Shown here: positions 9,772 through 23,848 of the stretch, piece by piece
Position numbering within the stretch: position 1 is the first letter of the stretch
Layout: every line of letters starts with the position of its first letter
Assembly (NCBI GenBank): GCA_033439685.1
Contig: JAUEDM010000004.1
Coordinates: forward strand, 4,402,001 to 4,466,000
DNA length: 64,000 bases
Direction of reading: 5' to 3'
Origin: Apodospora peruviana
Lineage: Eukaryota > Ascomycota > Sordariomycetes > Sordariales > Lasiosphaeriaceae
Translations under genes and position numbers: made by a program
The notes under the pieces: generated by a model
Told to the model about the DNA's origin: nothing
Database searches by the model: none
The model's input: the letters and a program-made list of their open reading frames with translations, nothing else

Positions 9772-12700
9772 TCAAGCGGCCTCGGCCATCAACGCCTCCC
9801 CCTCGTCCAGCAAATCCGTAACCTTTTTCAAGTTCCCAATCAAGCTCTTGCCCAAGCCCATAAGCAACAACTTCTCCGCATTGGCAGGCAGACCAAGATA
9901 AGTGGGCGGCTCGCGCTCCGGCAGCCGCTGGATCCAGTTCATGAACTCCTGCAGCGATGTACCAGAAGGCACCACCAAATCAGCATCCTGCTGCCCGGCA
10001 GCGCCGCCTCCATCGACAAGCTTATGACCAATTTCGAACGCCGACGGGGTCAAAAACGTCGACACCAGCTGCGTCAACATCTTGAAGTCGCCCTCATCGT
10101 CAATCTTGCCGCCGTACGTCTCCGTCACGAGATACCGGATCATGTCCCACGGGATATTGGCCGGCGCAATATTGGTACGGTTTTGCGCTGCCGTGTCGAT
10201 CCACGTGTCGATCACAAATGCAGAGCATTCATACTGGTAGCAAAACGTTAGTAAAAACTCCCACTAACCAACAATAGTAAAGTCAGGCGCAACTTACATC
10301 AGCGTCATTAAACTCCCAGAACCCCTTCCAACCCAGATTCGGCGCGTACCGCAGCCTCTCCTGGACCACGGCATGCAAGAACGAGAGTAGAAGGTACAGC
10401 CTTGTGCGCTCGACAGGACTCTTGGCCGAGCGCGTCGAGAGCGAGGACATCGAATCCTTCATATTGGCCCTCACACCGGCAGGCTGCTCGTACATCAGCA
10501 CCCTCGAAGCACGGAGGAAATTGACCGGAATCTTTGAGCTGGACTCCATCGACAGGAACAGTCTGAATTCTGGGTTCGGGTTGAGCGAGTCCATTTTCTT
10601 CTCCAGACCGCCGAGCCACTTGGGCGCGAGATGGACGTTCTTGATTAGCACCCACGATCCCGTCTGCGCAGCGTTGGCAATGGCGGAATTGGCACTGTCC
10701 TCGCCCTCGCTGGATCCCATGGCGATGTTGGTGCAACGGACATGCATGCGCTCGACCAGTCCATCAACCTTGTAGGAGGCATCAAAGCCGGGGCTCGAGA
10801 CCATAGAGATGGGCCGAGTCGCCGACACCTGGTCGACGGTCTGCTTGAGATCTTCGACGATATCAAACAGGTCAGAGCCAAAGACAAGCGTGGCGAAGCG
10901 CTCCGCGGCAGGAACGAAGCGGTCGATACGGAATAGCTTGATGAGGAGCATCGACATCAGTGCTCGGTCATTGGCATCGGTGGAATCGTCCCAGATCTTC
11001 GGTACGAAATTTTCAGCAAGTTCTTCGGTTAGGAACTTGTCCCATTCTGCAGCCGGAACACCGTCAAGCTTGTCCTTGAGCGCACCGATGCGCCTTGCGC
11101 GTGCAAATGCCTCGTCCCTGCTCTCCATATTGCTCGATACGTCCTTGCCTTCAACCTTCTCGTCAAGAATCACATCCAACAGAAGCTTGTCCATCTTGTA
11201 TGGCGAAGCTTGAGCAAGTAACATGGCAAGAGTGATGCGGTCCTTCTGCAGGAGACTCAACGCAGTCCTCTTGAACGTGGTCACGAACAATTCCTTGACA
11301 ATAATGTCGCGACGAACATTGTGATTGGTCTCCGTAGCCAAGCTCGGGTTGTTATGCAGGACCGAGTGGAAGATATCGAGGAAGTACTGAAGCGAAAACT
11401 GGTAAAAGTGATTGAGGTAATGAAGCTGCTCGAGCACGGCAAACACTGCACTGCAGGACCTGGCGATGATATTGTACTGTAGCGTGATCTCCTCGACCTC
11501 GGCCATGACGCCTTCGGTGTTCTTCATCTTGGCCGAAATCTCAGCGGCCTCAGTCTTGAGCGTTTCGAGAGTCTCAATGACGTTATCATCGTCGAGAATA
11601 TTGCCGCGCGACTCATTGAGCGCCTGTAGCAGACGTTTCTCAAGTTGCCGCAGATGCACCTTGAACTCACCTTGGAGTTTGATGAGGTTCGAACGCCTCT
11701 CATCAACATCTGGGCGTTCAGACTTGAGCGCCTCAGCGAGCGACTGCGTCTGCAGACTGCTCTGGGTGACCGTGAAATTGACAAACGTGGTCCGACTGCA
11801 AATATCTGGAGCAAAAGTAGCCGACGGATCCCGCGTAGACAGGTAGATCTTGAACGACGGCGAGAAGTCTATCTGCTGCTTTCCAAGCTGGATCAGGACA
11901 CGACCGCCAGTCTTCTGGTACTCCTTGTTGAGCACATGGTTGACGATGGGATCCAGGCGCTCGGCGTCCTGAATAAGAATGGGATTACCGAATCGCAAGC
12001 AGCTCTCCAGCGCCTTGGTAAATCCGGCATCCAAGAAGCTCGCAACCGTCAACCGACGATCTTTGCACTCTCGCTGCAAGAACTCCGTCACCCGGCCAGA
12101 CGGGTCAATGATGAGCGGGTACCGATTGAAGCGCTTGAGGATAATCGCATTCTCGGTGCACAAATCGTCCACCGGAAGCGTGTTTTGCTGCCAGCCGAGG
12201 CGTTCATCGGCAGTAGAAAGATACTCTGTCACCGGGTTATGTGGCTTGAACTGAATGCCCGAGAGATGCAGCTGGTGGAGCCAATCCTCCATCATGGACT
12301 TGCGGAAAGTCTGGTCGTAGAGACCGCTGTACGCCAGGAATGCCGCTGCAACCAGCACATCACCGACAAGAGTGCTGATCTGCGTCTCGAAAGACTTGCT
12401 GCCCTCCTCCCAGCGGGTCCTCTCGGACGACAGACTGTCGAGAAGCTTGACGCTGCGATCGACCTTGAATTGGACACGCGACATCTCGGACTTGATAGCT
12501 TGTGTCTCGCTGATGAGTGCCGCGTATTCGGTCTTGTATGTGGCGATGCTGGATTCAAGATTGGCGATGGTCTGCTCGACAGCCTTGGCCTCGGCCTTTG
12601 TCTGCAGCGCCTGCTCTTCAAGCATAGCAACTTCCTCTCTCAAGGGCCCGACGCGATCGAGGATTTCAGCGTAATTGACTTGCGCCTCCACCCACTGAAC

Positions 12701-15700
12701 AAGCGGTCCACAGGCTTTGCTGGCGTGGTTCACCTTGTCGACGTTGAAATCCGGATTCGACAAGAATTCATTACGCATTTTGAGACGCAGTGGCTTCGTC
12801 ATCTGCTTCTCGTTGTTGAAGTTAATGATGCTGGCGATGAAATCGTCTCGTCGAACAACAGCCTGGATCTGCTTCCAGTCCGTGACCTTGTGGCCAATCA
12901 GTTTGCAGACCGAGTCAAGCGCAAGCCTGACACCTTGTGGGGGCGTGTTCATGGATCGAACTTCAGTCAGATGTTGTCGCTTGATATTGCTGACCGAAGC
13001 CTTGGCCTCTTCGACAGCCGGCTCGGCCCTGGCCAGATCCTGGAGCACGACCTTCTTGCGCGACGCCACCTCAGCCTCTTGCTTCTCAAGAGCGGCTTGA
13101 ATCTCCAGAGATGTATGTTTCCGCTGCTCAGCCTCACGCTGGTCCGCAACCATGCGCTGCAGTTTCTCGTTGGCCTCGGCATCCTTCTGCTCGAGCTGTG
13201 CCTTTTTGTCGGCAAGACTTATACGGAGATCCCGGACCTTGTCGACTGTGTCACGCAGCTTCTCGAGACCAACGTTAAGATGACGTTGCTGGTCCTCAAG
13301 ATCATCACGCTTTTCCGTGTAAAGCTTGACATACTGGTTGAGGAAATCCAAAAAGTGACGAGGCGTGAGGTACGTCACCCGGCCTTGTTGTTTGAGAAGC
13401 TTTTCGTTGAACCGCTGCAAAGAGTAGTGGATATAAACCATGGAGTTAACCACAGCCTCTCTATGCGACGGCGGGAGACTGAGACCGCGATAGGCAACTG
13501 GAATAGTATCAGGCGCAGCAAAGTTGGGTCGGTCTAGATCAACCGAGTGCGTCAACTCGTGCGCGACTTGGAAGAGCGCCTGGTCAGACCAGTCTCCGAA
13601 CCAGTTGAGCACGCAACGATTGAAGAGGGCAGGAGACGTGGCAGCCTTGGACGATAGACCATCCTCCGGCGGGTTCATCGTAAACACCACATGCAAGTTC
13701 TTGACAATCTGCCCAGTGAACCACTTGTACAGCTCCTCCTGTGAGTCTAGAAGCAAGCCCTGTCGCTGGGCGCCTTCTTTGCAGGCGGTCATGAGCGCAG
13801 CCAAGTCATCGCCTTCAAACAGACCGGGCACTTCTGCATTGGCAAGAAGCGTGTTCATCCTCTCGAGGAAACCGGAGTCTAAAACGTTGGACTCGTCCAT
13901 GATGAAGCAGATCTTTTCTCCCTTGCAGCCACACCTCCGTAAAACTTCTCGCAGATCTTCATCAAAGTCCTCAGCCGAGTACTTTCCGTGCACCTTGATC
14001 TGGAAGACCTTGAGGCCATTCATCCACGCAACAAATCGTGATAGTGTCGTCTTGCCACTGCCACTGACTCCAATCAGGATCAAATGACCCTGCGGCTGTC
14101 TGAACACCCGATCGATGCGAAGTACATGCTCCAAAACGTCGTTGAACAGAATAAGCGGGACGTCCACCTCTTCTTCACAGAATGTCTTGAGCCTAGCCTT
14201 GACGAAATCGCGCAGCTGCTCACGATCCACAGGCACGTAATGCTTCGACAGCCAGTTCGAGAACAGAATCGGGCCGCCGAGCGCCTTCTGTTCATCCACA
14301 GTGGGGAAATATTCCATGGCAATTCGGCGCACGGCATCGTCTGTCCACTTGCGTTCATCCTCAGCCACTAGACGATCCTGGAAGAGACGAAGTGCTTCGT
14401 GAGCCCAGATACGAATGAGACCCTCAACAGTCAAAGTCTCAAGCGGCCTAATGGCTTCGTAGACGCCGCGCACCCATCTGGTAAGCTCACGAGGACTGTA
14501 AACGTAATGCGGCTGGATCTTTGGCGTGAACCTCTGTTGCGACTCGAGATAGAGTCGAACCATGGCCTGCGTAAGCGCCTCGGCATATCCACGCAGGGAG
14601 GGAATAATCTTGAGAACAGCCGAGTTAAAGGTGCCATAGATCTGCATGAGAGACTGCTCGCCCGGGTAATCAACCATGATGAGAGGCGCATGTCGGAGGA
14701 ACCGGTGGCCCATTGGCGTACGACCTGCGTCAGTCGGAGGATTGCAGGCGCCAACAAACTGAATGCGCTCAAGGCTAACCCAGGACTTGTCGGACGTTCT
14801 CCAGAAACCCTGATGCTCTACCAGTTGGCGCAGGAAGGAGATGGCACGCTGCGTGCCATACTTGTCAGGGGCTGGCAGGTTGATTTCGTCGCAGAAGATG
14901 ACAAGCCAGCGTCCGATTTGAGTTGGTGACAACGTGACTCCGTTCAGAGTCTTCTTGTACTCACAATACTGCTCAAAAGTCTTGATGAGCAGATCAGGAG
15001 TGGTCGCGCTGGAAAAGTTGAGGCCGACAACCTCCATGTTGGGAAGTTTCCGGAGCGCGCTGAACAGCGTCATCGTTTTACCAGAACCAGGAGGACCGCA
15101 AAGCAGAAGCGGTTTGTGCTCCGCAAGCCAAGAGTAAAGAACATCTTCGTGACGGACTGTATCCAGCGTCGGGATAACAACGTCGGTCTGGGTAACCGAG
15201 TGGGTGTTGACCTCGATAGTCGGTACCTGGTTTTGCCAAGGTGTCCATTCGGCCTTGGGCAAAGAGACGTCGAAATCAATGAGGGAGCTTGTGCCGTCCA
15301 ACGGAGGTGAGCCAAAGCTGGCTAGCCCAGCAACCTTGTCACCAAATGCTTTGCGCTCCAACAGAGGGCAGTCACCAGTCAAGGACCAAACCAGCGCGAG
15401 AAGCAGTCGCTTGGAAATATACGCCTCCATTTGCTCAGGTTCGAGCGGGAAGTCTGGGTGTTGTGAATTATACTCAACGATATCGCGAACAGACTTGTTG
15501 AGCAGCGAGAAGAGGGTATTGAGCACGCGGGCCTCGGTAAACTCCATGATGTGAGTAAAGTCTCTGGCCTGCTGCAACGCTGCCAGGATAAACCCATCCG
15601 TGTTGAGATACACATCCAAGAGATCGGCAGCCTGGCTCTGCACAGCCAGTGCCTTGGCGGAGCTCTGGCCAGTAGCAACGGCGTCCTCATCCAGGTCCTC

Positions 15701-18700
15701 GAGGGCTTTCCCGCGCAGCCTCTCGAGATAGTTGACAACCATCATGCTCGGCGTGACGGTATCCTCGCTGAACCACACCATACCACATCGACTAACAGTG
15801 GCCAGTGTCGCATATTTCAAATTCTCAACCTCGAACATGATACGGACGTTTGGAGGAAGGTTGAGACGTTCACCGTTGGGCAGCGTCAGTAGCTTATTGT
15901 CGTCGAGGACGCTGTTCAAGTTTTCAACCCACTCCGGGTCAACATCACCGTCAAAGACGATCCAGTGACGCTTCGTGTCCTCGCCACGGAGGTTGTCGAC
16001 AATCTTGCGAAGGATACTGGTGAATAGACCATCCGTCCACTCTCTTGTTGTAGAGTCAAGGTTACCGTATAGCGCTTCTTTGGACATGACCTTGCTATCA
16101 ATAACATGCGACACGCCCTCGACATTCTCAACCTGGTGAAGAGCGTCGAGAAGTAGGCGCCAGGCAGCGGACTTTCCAGAGCCGGAATTTCCTACCATCA
16201 TGACACCATGGTGGATCTTTTGAATCTGGTACAGTTGGAGGATCTTTGTCATCCAGGTGTCATTGACAACCAGATGTCTCTCCGCTGCAAGACGTCGAAT
16301 GGCCTCTTGTAGTTTCGTAAGACTGGCCGGCACGTACTTGACGCCAGGGAAGCAATCCTCCTCGATACCCATCATAATTTCGACATCAGACTTGATCAGC
16401 TTCGGGGCAATAGTCTCCCGAATACTCTGAACGATAATCTCAGGCTCCACCACATCCTCAGCACCAAGATTCCCTTCAGTCAACCGCGCACGCTTCAAAC
16501 CGCCAGAGCTGACAAGCACGCTCTTCAGCGCACGAAGACCAAAGTCGTAATGGGCTTGCTTCGACAGCTTGGCCGAACACTGATCAAAGAATGGCACAGT
16601 CTCCTTAGACAACGCCTTTGCCTGGTTGAAGCCCTGCGAGTACAGCATAACTTCGGCAATAAGCTCCTTGTCGGGTTTCGACATGGCCACACTGCGGAAC
16701 AACTTCTTCAAGTTATCGGGCAGGTTAGAACGCCCGGCATAACCTGGATTCATGGTAATGAAGATTCCCGTGTTGGTGTTGACGTGAAGCGTGCTCGTTC
16801 CCAACTCAATGGTGGATTTCTCATCATCCACACCATGTTTCAACCCGATCTGGATGTTTTGAATCTGCTGCGAAACGGCCGAGAGAATCTTCTCTTCAAG
16901 ACGATTGAACTCGTCGAAACAACCCCAAGCACCTACCTGGCAGATACCAAGGAAAATGCGCCCCATGGCCTGGAAGTCGAATGTGTCGTCGCAGCAGAAC
17001 ACAAGTGTGAACCGACCAAGCTGGACACCAAGTGCCTTGACAGACTCGGTCTTGCCAGTTCCTGCGGGACCATAAGGCGAGCCGCCGAGGCGCTGGCAAA
17101 GCGCTTGTGTAAGGGTGAGGAAGCAGCGGTCTGTAAGAGGCGTGCGGACCAGCCTCTCGGGGACTCCAAGATACTCAAAGCCGTAGTTGAGTTTGGCATT
17201 TGCCATCTTGATATGCAACCGTTGTAGGAAGTCGCCTTCAGGCACGTAGACATATCGCATCTGCAAGAGCCACATGTAATGCGTGTTCGAGCTGGCGTTG
17301 AGCTTGATAAGCTTCTCAATGACGTCCCGCTGGTGCACACACTCCGTGATAAGCTGCTCGCAAGTCTTACGCATCAGAACCTCGAGGTCTCCAAGGACGG
17401 TATTTGCGAGAAGACGAAGCAGCTGAACCTCGCGATCAAACAATGACTGCAAGCCCTTCCCACCGTCGACTAGAGCCTGGTCGACCGCAGAAGTCCACAC
17501 AACTTGCGTGGCCAAGACGACAATTTGGCTGGGATACGACTCCATGAACTTGCTCACAGCAGCCTGTTCGATGATATCGTTGGAGAAAACAGGCGTAAAC
17601 TCCTCCACAGCTTCAGCCAAGAGCTCGGCAAGCGTCGCCTTCATGCCGTTCTCGAGCAACGCAAGCCAGTCATTGATCCTCGGCGTCTTGACGAGGTTGA
17701 TCTCCTTCTTCAGTTGCACCACCTCGCCTTCCTTCGACGTGAACCCAGTAATGATCGACTCTTCATTCATCACCAGGCCGGTAAGGCCAGCAAACATCTT
17801 TTTGAAATGCTTAGCAATCCGCATAGTGTCGTTGCTGTTGCCAATCATTTCGAGCAGATCCTCGTCACCGACAAAGTAAAATCTAGGGAACGACAAGCGC
17901 TCCTTCTCGAGGTACTCTCCCAATGCCTTCTGGATCTTGCCCAGGAGATCAAACAGTCGATCCAGCGACTTCTGGACATTTGGAATATTCAGAACATCCA
18001 ACACATTCGGTTGCTTGTACACCTTCTTCATCACAGCCGAGAACTCGCTGTTGATGTTCTGGAATCGCGACGACTCGATCGGAAGCAGGTGCTTGATATC
18101 GGCGTTCCCGGTGAACACGCCCTCCAAATACACCCACTGTCGCTGGACGTCAATCCACACATCAAAGAGGACATGAACGCGGTTGAGTTTGTCCTCCCAT
18201 GCGGAAGCTTCCTCCTCGAACTCCTTGTAGTAAGGTGAGTTTTTCATCGCCCCTAGCGAGTTCAAATTTTCGCTGCACTTGGCAAACAGATCGTCCCAGC
18301 CGCGAATGAGACGGCATTTGTTCTGGTAGCTGACGAGCTCAAGAGCGTAGCTAGTCCACGTCTCGCGAACCTGCTTCAGAAATTCTTCCAGCGCCATCTC
18401 GCCCTGGGCCTGCAGGATGATATCCTTAACAATGACCTCAGTAGCAACGAGATTGAGGTCCCAGACATCGCCCAGGGTCATTGATACAGGTGAGTAGCGC
18501 TTCCCAGGCTTGATCTGTTTGTAGATCTTGACCCAATGCCTATCACGAACGGCCTCAGACTTGAGCTCGCCGAGCATAGGATTGACTTTCATATGCTGAC
18601 GGAGAATAGTCTGTATGTGCTCGAAAGCGGCATACTGGCGCATCCTACTCGGCATCTCCTTGGTCATCTTGATCAGGTTATCAATAGACGTCCTGATTTT

Positions 18701-21700
18701 CCGCGGCTGGACGCTGTTCCACAAGATCTCGCGGAGCTCGTTCAAGTTCTTCCAGATGGTAGAGAGAGAGGCCCAGACAGACTTGAAATCCTGCACTTCT
18801 TCAAGGATGACACCGAGAGATGTGTCTGGGGTTGCGGGTAGATCCAACGCCTCCTTTGCTCTGGCGACCATCGCCGACTCATCCTGCAGTTTGGTGATCC
18901 TTGATTCAAATGAGCTCAGTGTGGCGGAAGCAACATCCGGTGCGATCGTTCCCGAGACGGGCTTCTCTTCGTTCCACTGGGCTGTGGTCTCAGCAATCTT
19001 GTCAATCACGACCTTCTCCTCGGCGTTGATCTTGGCGCGTAGTGCGTCTGTCTGGTCCTGAACAATCTTGGCCTTGCGCGTGAGCAATTCATTGAGCGAA
19101 TCCCACGCGTGATCTACCTGTTGGGAGTGAAGCCAGTCGTTGGGGAACTGGTATCGCTGTCTGACAAGAGTCGACTCTCCTTGTCTGAACGTCTCAACCT
19201 CCGGAGCCCACAGCTTAACCTGTCGCTTGCAGGTCTGCACAATGGTGATGAACTGAACGGCCTCAGCGGTGGAATTGGCCGCCATTGCCTGGCCTTCGAG
19301 GTCTTTCTTGGCTTTCTCCATCTCCGCGTGGACTTCCCGCATTCGCATACCGAGGCGGCTGGCGAACTTGAGCAAGATGTCATGCTGCCACTGGTCGTAT
19401 TTGGCGTTGACCTTCGTCTGTACCTGGTCATAGTCGATAGTTATATGACCAAAGGAGCGGCTCACTTCAGTGGTATCGAAAGTCTGACGTGTCTTTCTGA
19501 TTTCCTGGAGGAGCTGGAGCCACCTAGACAGCTGGTCACCCAGGACATCGTAAACATGTTCCGACTGCAGATCCCAAAGCGACTGGAACTGAAGCCACTT
19601 GTCGACATACGCTCCAATCTCGCGGATCTTCTTCTCCACAGAGGTCTGGACCCGTAATAGCGCATCTGTGCATTCGTCAGGTAGATTGTTGAAGCGCGGC
19701 TCATCGTACACGGCCGTGCTCAAGCTCATTTGATAGCGCGTGGCCTTGATCTTCTTGAGGTTGCAGATAACGCCGATCCAGTCTTGCAGCTGCGAGAACC
19801 AGCTCGCCCTCGCAAACTCCAGCGGCGGTTCGAGGTAGATGAGCTGATTGCGCATCGAGATCTCATGCACCAGCTTCTTCATAACGGGTACATCAGATTT
19901 CGTCGAATTTTGAGCCTCGAGCGCACGCATGCGGTCACTCGGCCTCTCTAGATGCTCGTCTTCAAAGGCTTCAATCCAGGCTTGGATAGCGTGCTGTAGG
20001 CGAGAAAGCAGAACGGACTTGATCTGGCGGTTCATTCGATCCACCCAGAACCCGAGATTGACATATTGCTCCAGGTTCAACTGATCAACCGCACTCTGGA
20101 TAGTCTCCAAGCGCGACTCGAAAGCTGAGACCTCGTATGGACAGGTCCTGAGCTCACCCAAGGCCTTTTGTACTGTCGTGTGAATATTGGAGAGTGTGAT
20201 GGTCTTTGACTGGAGCAGCGAAACTGCGGCAGCAAACTCGCGGATGAACATGACATGCTTGCTCTCGCCGCCCTTGCTAGCATAATCAAGACCGCCGTTG
20301 GCTGTAAAATTCTTGAAGTGGACCTCGTAGGTATTGACGAATGACTCCCATCTCAGGGGCACTCCCTTGGCAATCAAGGAGTACGCTTCGTTGCGGTGGC
20401 CACTCAAGAGCACAGCAACCTCTGACATGTCGGCAATCTGTCGGTTGGTCTGCGCAAACGTCCGGACGCTCTCCATCAGACTGACGGCGTAAGGATACAC
20501 CCGCTTGGCCTCCTTAGCCACATTGTTGACGGAGTGCGGCACAGCAAAGTTGAGCCACAGCAGGTTCCTGGTCTCCTTGAAGAGAGCAATCACCTGCGCA
20601 TCGAAGTTGACAGCCAGTTCCAATACATTGCCGGCGGATCGAATCCTGTTGATGTTAAATAGGAGACCGGATATCGATATCTGCCTCTTCTGAACGTCGT
20701 GAAGCCAAGCATTGAAAATGGGGCGCGTATCAAGTTTCGTCCGGAATAAGTCGCTCTCAATCTGAAGCCTCTGGCCTTCAGCGTGAATCGCCCAGTCAGC
20801 ACCAAGAACATCCTCGACCTTCTTCATGTACTGATCGAGTTGCCGCTCAATCTGGCGCGCCCAGATAATAGCACCGGACACGGGCGGCAGATCATGCAGC
20901 TGGGCCATGGCATGAGCTTCGGAGTGGCCGTATTGCTGCTTGAACCGCTCGTGGAGAGCGGTAATAGCTTGCTTAACGTTGTCGATCAGCTGGGTCTGGT
21001 ACTCAGCAATGGCGCCACGAATTTTGGGTCGCACAAAGAGAGCGTTAAATTTGGAAAAGACCCGAAACATCTCGTTGGCGTTCTTTGCCGTCGCCAGGCG
21101 ATCTCGCAGCCGCGCGATGATGGAGTTTTCGACCCGCGAGGTGCGTTCATTATAGATGTTTTCAGCCCGCGCCCATTTTTGCGTGCCTTCAGGAGTGACA
21201 TCAAGCAGGTCAACGTCCTTCAGAGCGTCCCAAGCCTGCTTGACCTCTTCAACAGCATCAACGTCGCCGATCTCCTCCACAACGGCGCCATTAGTGTTGG
21301 CTCCTTCTACGATGCCATTCACGGTGGCCTTGGGTCCGAGAACATTGACAATCGTCTGCTGTAGCTGCTCGTGATTGTCGCGGAAATTGCCGACATACTT
21401 CAAGCGAGCTTGTAACTCGGCGTGCTTGGGACTGATCTTGATCGGAATGAACTTCTCGTTCCTGCGGCGAGTCACTTCACGGGCGACGTTCGTGAACTCC
21501 TTGATGTTCTCGTCCCATATCTTGAAGATCTTATCGGCCTGCTTCATGACACTGCTGAACTCGTGGTAGTCAAGCTTGACAAGCTCCGTTCCCGGCAGCA
21601 AACGGTGCAGAACATCGTCCAGATCTCCGGATATCGCCTCGACAAGGGGCAGAGCGCGGCGGATGGGGTATGGGCAGATCCTCAACTTCTTGTTTAGGTG

Positions 21701-22924
21701 GGTGAAAATCTGGCCTATAGAATCCTCGACCTTGGGAAGCGTAGTAGCTGAAAGCAGCTCGTCAAGCGGGAAATCTCGCATAAGCTGGTTGTATTTCTGC
21801 ACCTTCTCCATGGCCTCCTTCAACCCCGTGTCTGCGGTGAAGCTGACGGTGGCCTGGAAACGCTTGGCGTTCTTGAGAATCTCGAGTGTTAACATGACAC
21901 CCTCGCTCCTAAGCTGGTTTTCGATGCCTTCCAGCGCGGACTCCATCGACAACCAGAAGTTGATCTCCTGGTTGGCCGTTCCAGTTGTCGGGTCCCTTGT
22001 CATTTTGGTAATGACCTGTATCGACTTAATCCAGCTGTTCACCGTAGATTGGAGATTATTGAGGAATGTGCTGTCCTGTAAAACAGGGGTCGGAATCAGG
22101 TCGAGCGTCGGTCTGGTATTGTTGGATAACGCCTCGTCTAAGGCCGCCTGTACTAGCGGATGGAATGGCAGCGATACCTCGGGAATCTCCACATTCTGCT
22201 GGAGATGCGACAGGCTGAGCTCCAGCTCCGTCCATCGCTTCTTTGTAACCGGTATACCGGTCTTCGCATCGACATCGGGCCGTCCTCGAGCGCCGTTGAG
22301 CAACTGCTGGCTCTTGGTACTGGCATCGAAATACGGGGCGAGACCGTTGTGAAGATAAAGCTGGAGAATCTCGTAAGGCGAGCCGGTTGGACCTTGATCG
22401 CCGCCACTTGCAGACAGATATGCCGGGCCGGGGAGGTTGAGCATCTGGATCTGTGATGTTATCGGCAAATTTGGGTCGAGGGGCTGCGGTCGTTTGAGGA
22501 GAACGAGGGATGCTACGGTTGTTGCGGAGGAGGACAGGTCGGTCGATATGGTGTAAATATGTGATGGAGCATCTGGTAACAAATCAACATCGCAACTATC
22601 ATCAAATACAGGGCTGGCCGTACGGTCATCAGAGGTTCCGTTCTCTAGAGCCTCTGTGGCGGCCAAGTCCTTTTGTATGTACAAGGCGACTTGAACATCT
22701 TGGGTGAAGCGAGAGCATCGTTGGAGGGTGTCAGAGTATCGGGCCTTGGACAGCAAACTGCCCGGGGCTTCGAGCTCCGCCCGTGTCGCGCCAAGTGTGG
22801 CTTCGAGGAGGACGGCGAGATAGTCAACGACGCGAACCGGGTCGACGGTAGAAAAGGGCGTGGTTCCGACGCCGTTGGTAGCGGAGTTTGGACTCTGGCC
22901 CGGAGCGGAGGCCACCGCTTCCAT
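9772..22924 (-). CDS. Cytoplasmic dynein 1 heavy chain
   Basis: Two exons, 10298-22924 and 9772-10233, encode 4362 residues; the 64-nt intron (GTAAGT...CCAG) joins EFNDAD to YECSAFVIDTWIDTAAQ exactly as in fungal dyneins. This is the motor that walks towards microtubule minus ends and drives nuclear migration and retrograde transport in hyphae (ro-1 in Neurospora, nudA in Aspergillus). The tail fills about residues 1-1750. P-loops are visible in AAA1 (GPAGTGKTES, about 1952), AAA2 (GNSGSGKSAA, about 2244), AAA3 (GPPGSGKTMT, about 2610) and AAA4 (GVSGSGKTTL, about 2951); AAA1 also has the Walker B block CFDEFNR. The stalk coiled coil begins after YLTPRHFLDFLNQYVKLY and the microtubule-binding tip contains PPQGVRLALDSVCKLIG (about 3324). 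The protein ends soon after PPTYLGLPANAEKLLLMG, as in other fungal dyneins, which lack most of the animal C-terminal domain. No lesion is seen. Confidence 0.98.
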
Positions 22925-23848
22925 GATGAAGGATGGGGGTCGTCAAAAATCACGAGTTGGTCGCTGTCATTTCTTCGAGGTCGGTTTGCTCGGATGGAGT
23001 CGGATTAAGGGAGTGTGCACGTCCAGGAGGCAATCGTGGGTCCCCAAACCGCGGTCGTGCAAAACTAAAGTCAAGAAGGAGAAGAAAAAGAACGGTTTGG
23101 GTATCTTTTGGATTAGTATAGTGTCCTGTCGGTCGGATAAAGGACGTAACAAAAAATATGAATGAAGGTGTTGACTTTTGGGGGAAGTTGCAGATTGCCA
23201 GATGCAACGAACGCTGGCGTTCGTTCTCATTCGAGTTGACGCGACGCATGTGTCTGTCAGGGGCCCGGGACATTTTTGCTCCACACGTTTCTGGAGTGCC
23301 ACGGGTGGGCCCTGTCCGTGCCGGGTGCCTGCTGGGTGCTGCACAGGCAGTGGGGTGCTGCAGCCCGATGGCATGAACGTCGAAGGTACGATGACTAAGC
23401 CAGCAGCCGCCAACAGCTGACCATATGATGCCGAATTAGGGTGCAAGTCAATAATTTCAACGACAACAAACGTTGAACAAACGTTGAACAAACCACCACG
23501 ACCACCATCACAAAACGCCGCTGATCAATTGCGGTTACAACTGGACATGAGGGAAATAAAGTGATATAAAAGAACACTACAAGCTACAACAGGATCACAA
23601 TCTCACAGTCACGAGAATTGTTGAAGGTGATAAAAGGGGGCAATCAGCTTCTTTGGCCTATAAGCTATGGTCAGTCTGTCAAAAGTCGTCCGCAAAACAG
23701 ATATCGAGTAGAGTCATCTAGAAATAACACCAGTCTAGATTACCGTGCAAAAAAAAAAGACCCAAAGATATTCCCTTTATGAAGCCAGAGTCGCTTTGTC
23801 AGCTCCCTATCTCCTCCCACCGTTCGGCGGGCCATGCCCATGTCCTCT
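22925..23848. other. Intergenic/promoter region of the dynein gene
   Basis: About 920 bp between the dynein start and the stop of the small secreted protein gene, both on the minus strand. It holds the dynein promoter and leader. No gene is visible. Confidence 0.5.

Noticed and set aside
11645..13537. 630-codon open frame on the plus strand, plus many others antisense to the dynein gene
   Set aside because: It lies wholly opposite a well-conserved dynein coding region, shows no domain and is explained by codon bias of the sense strand.
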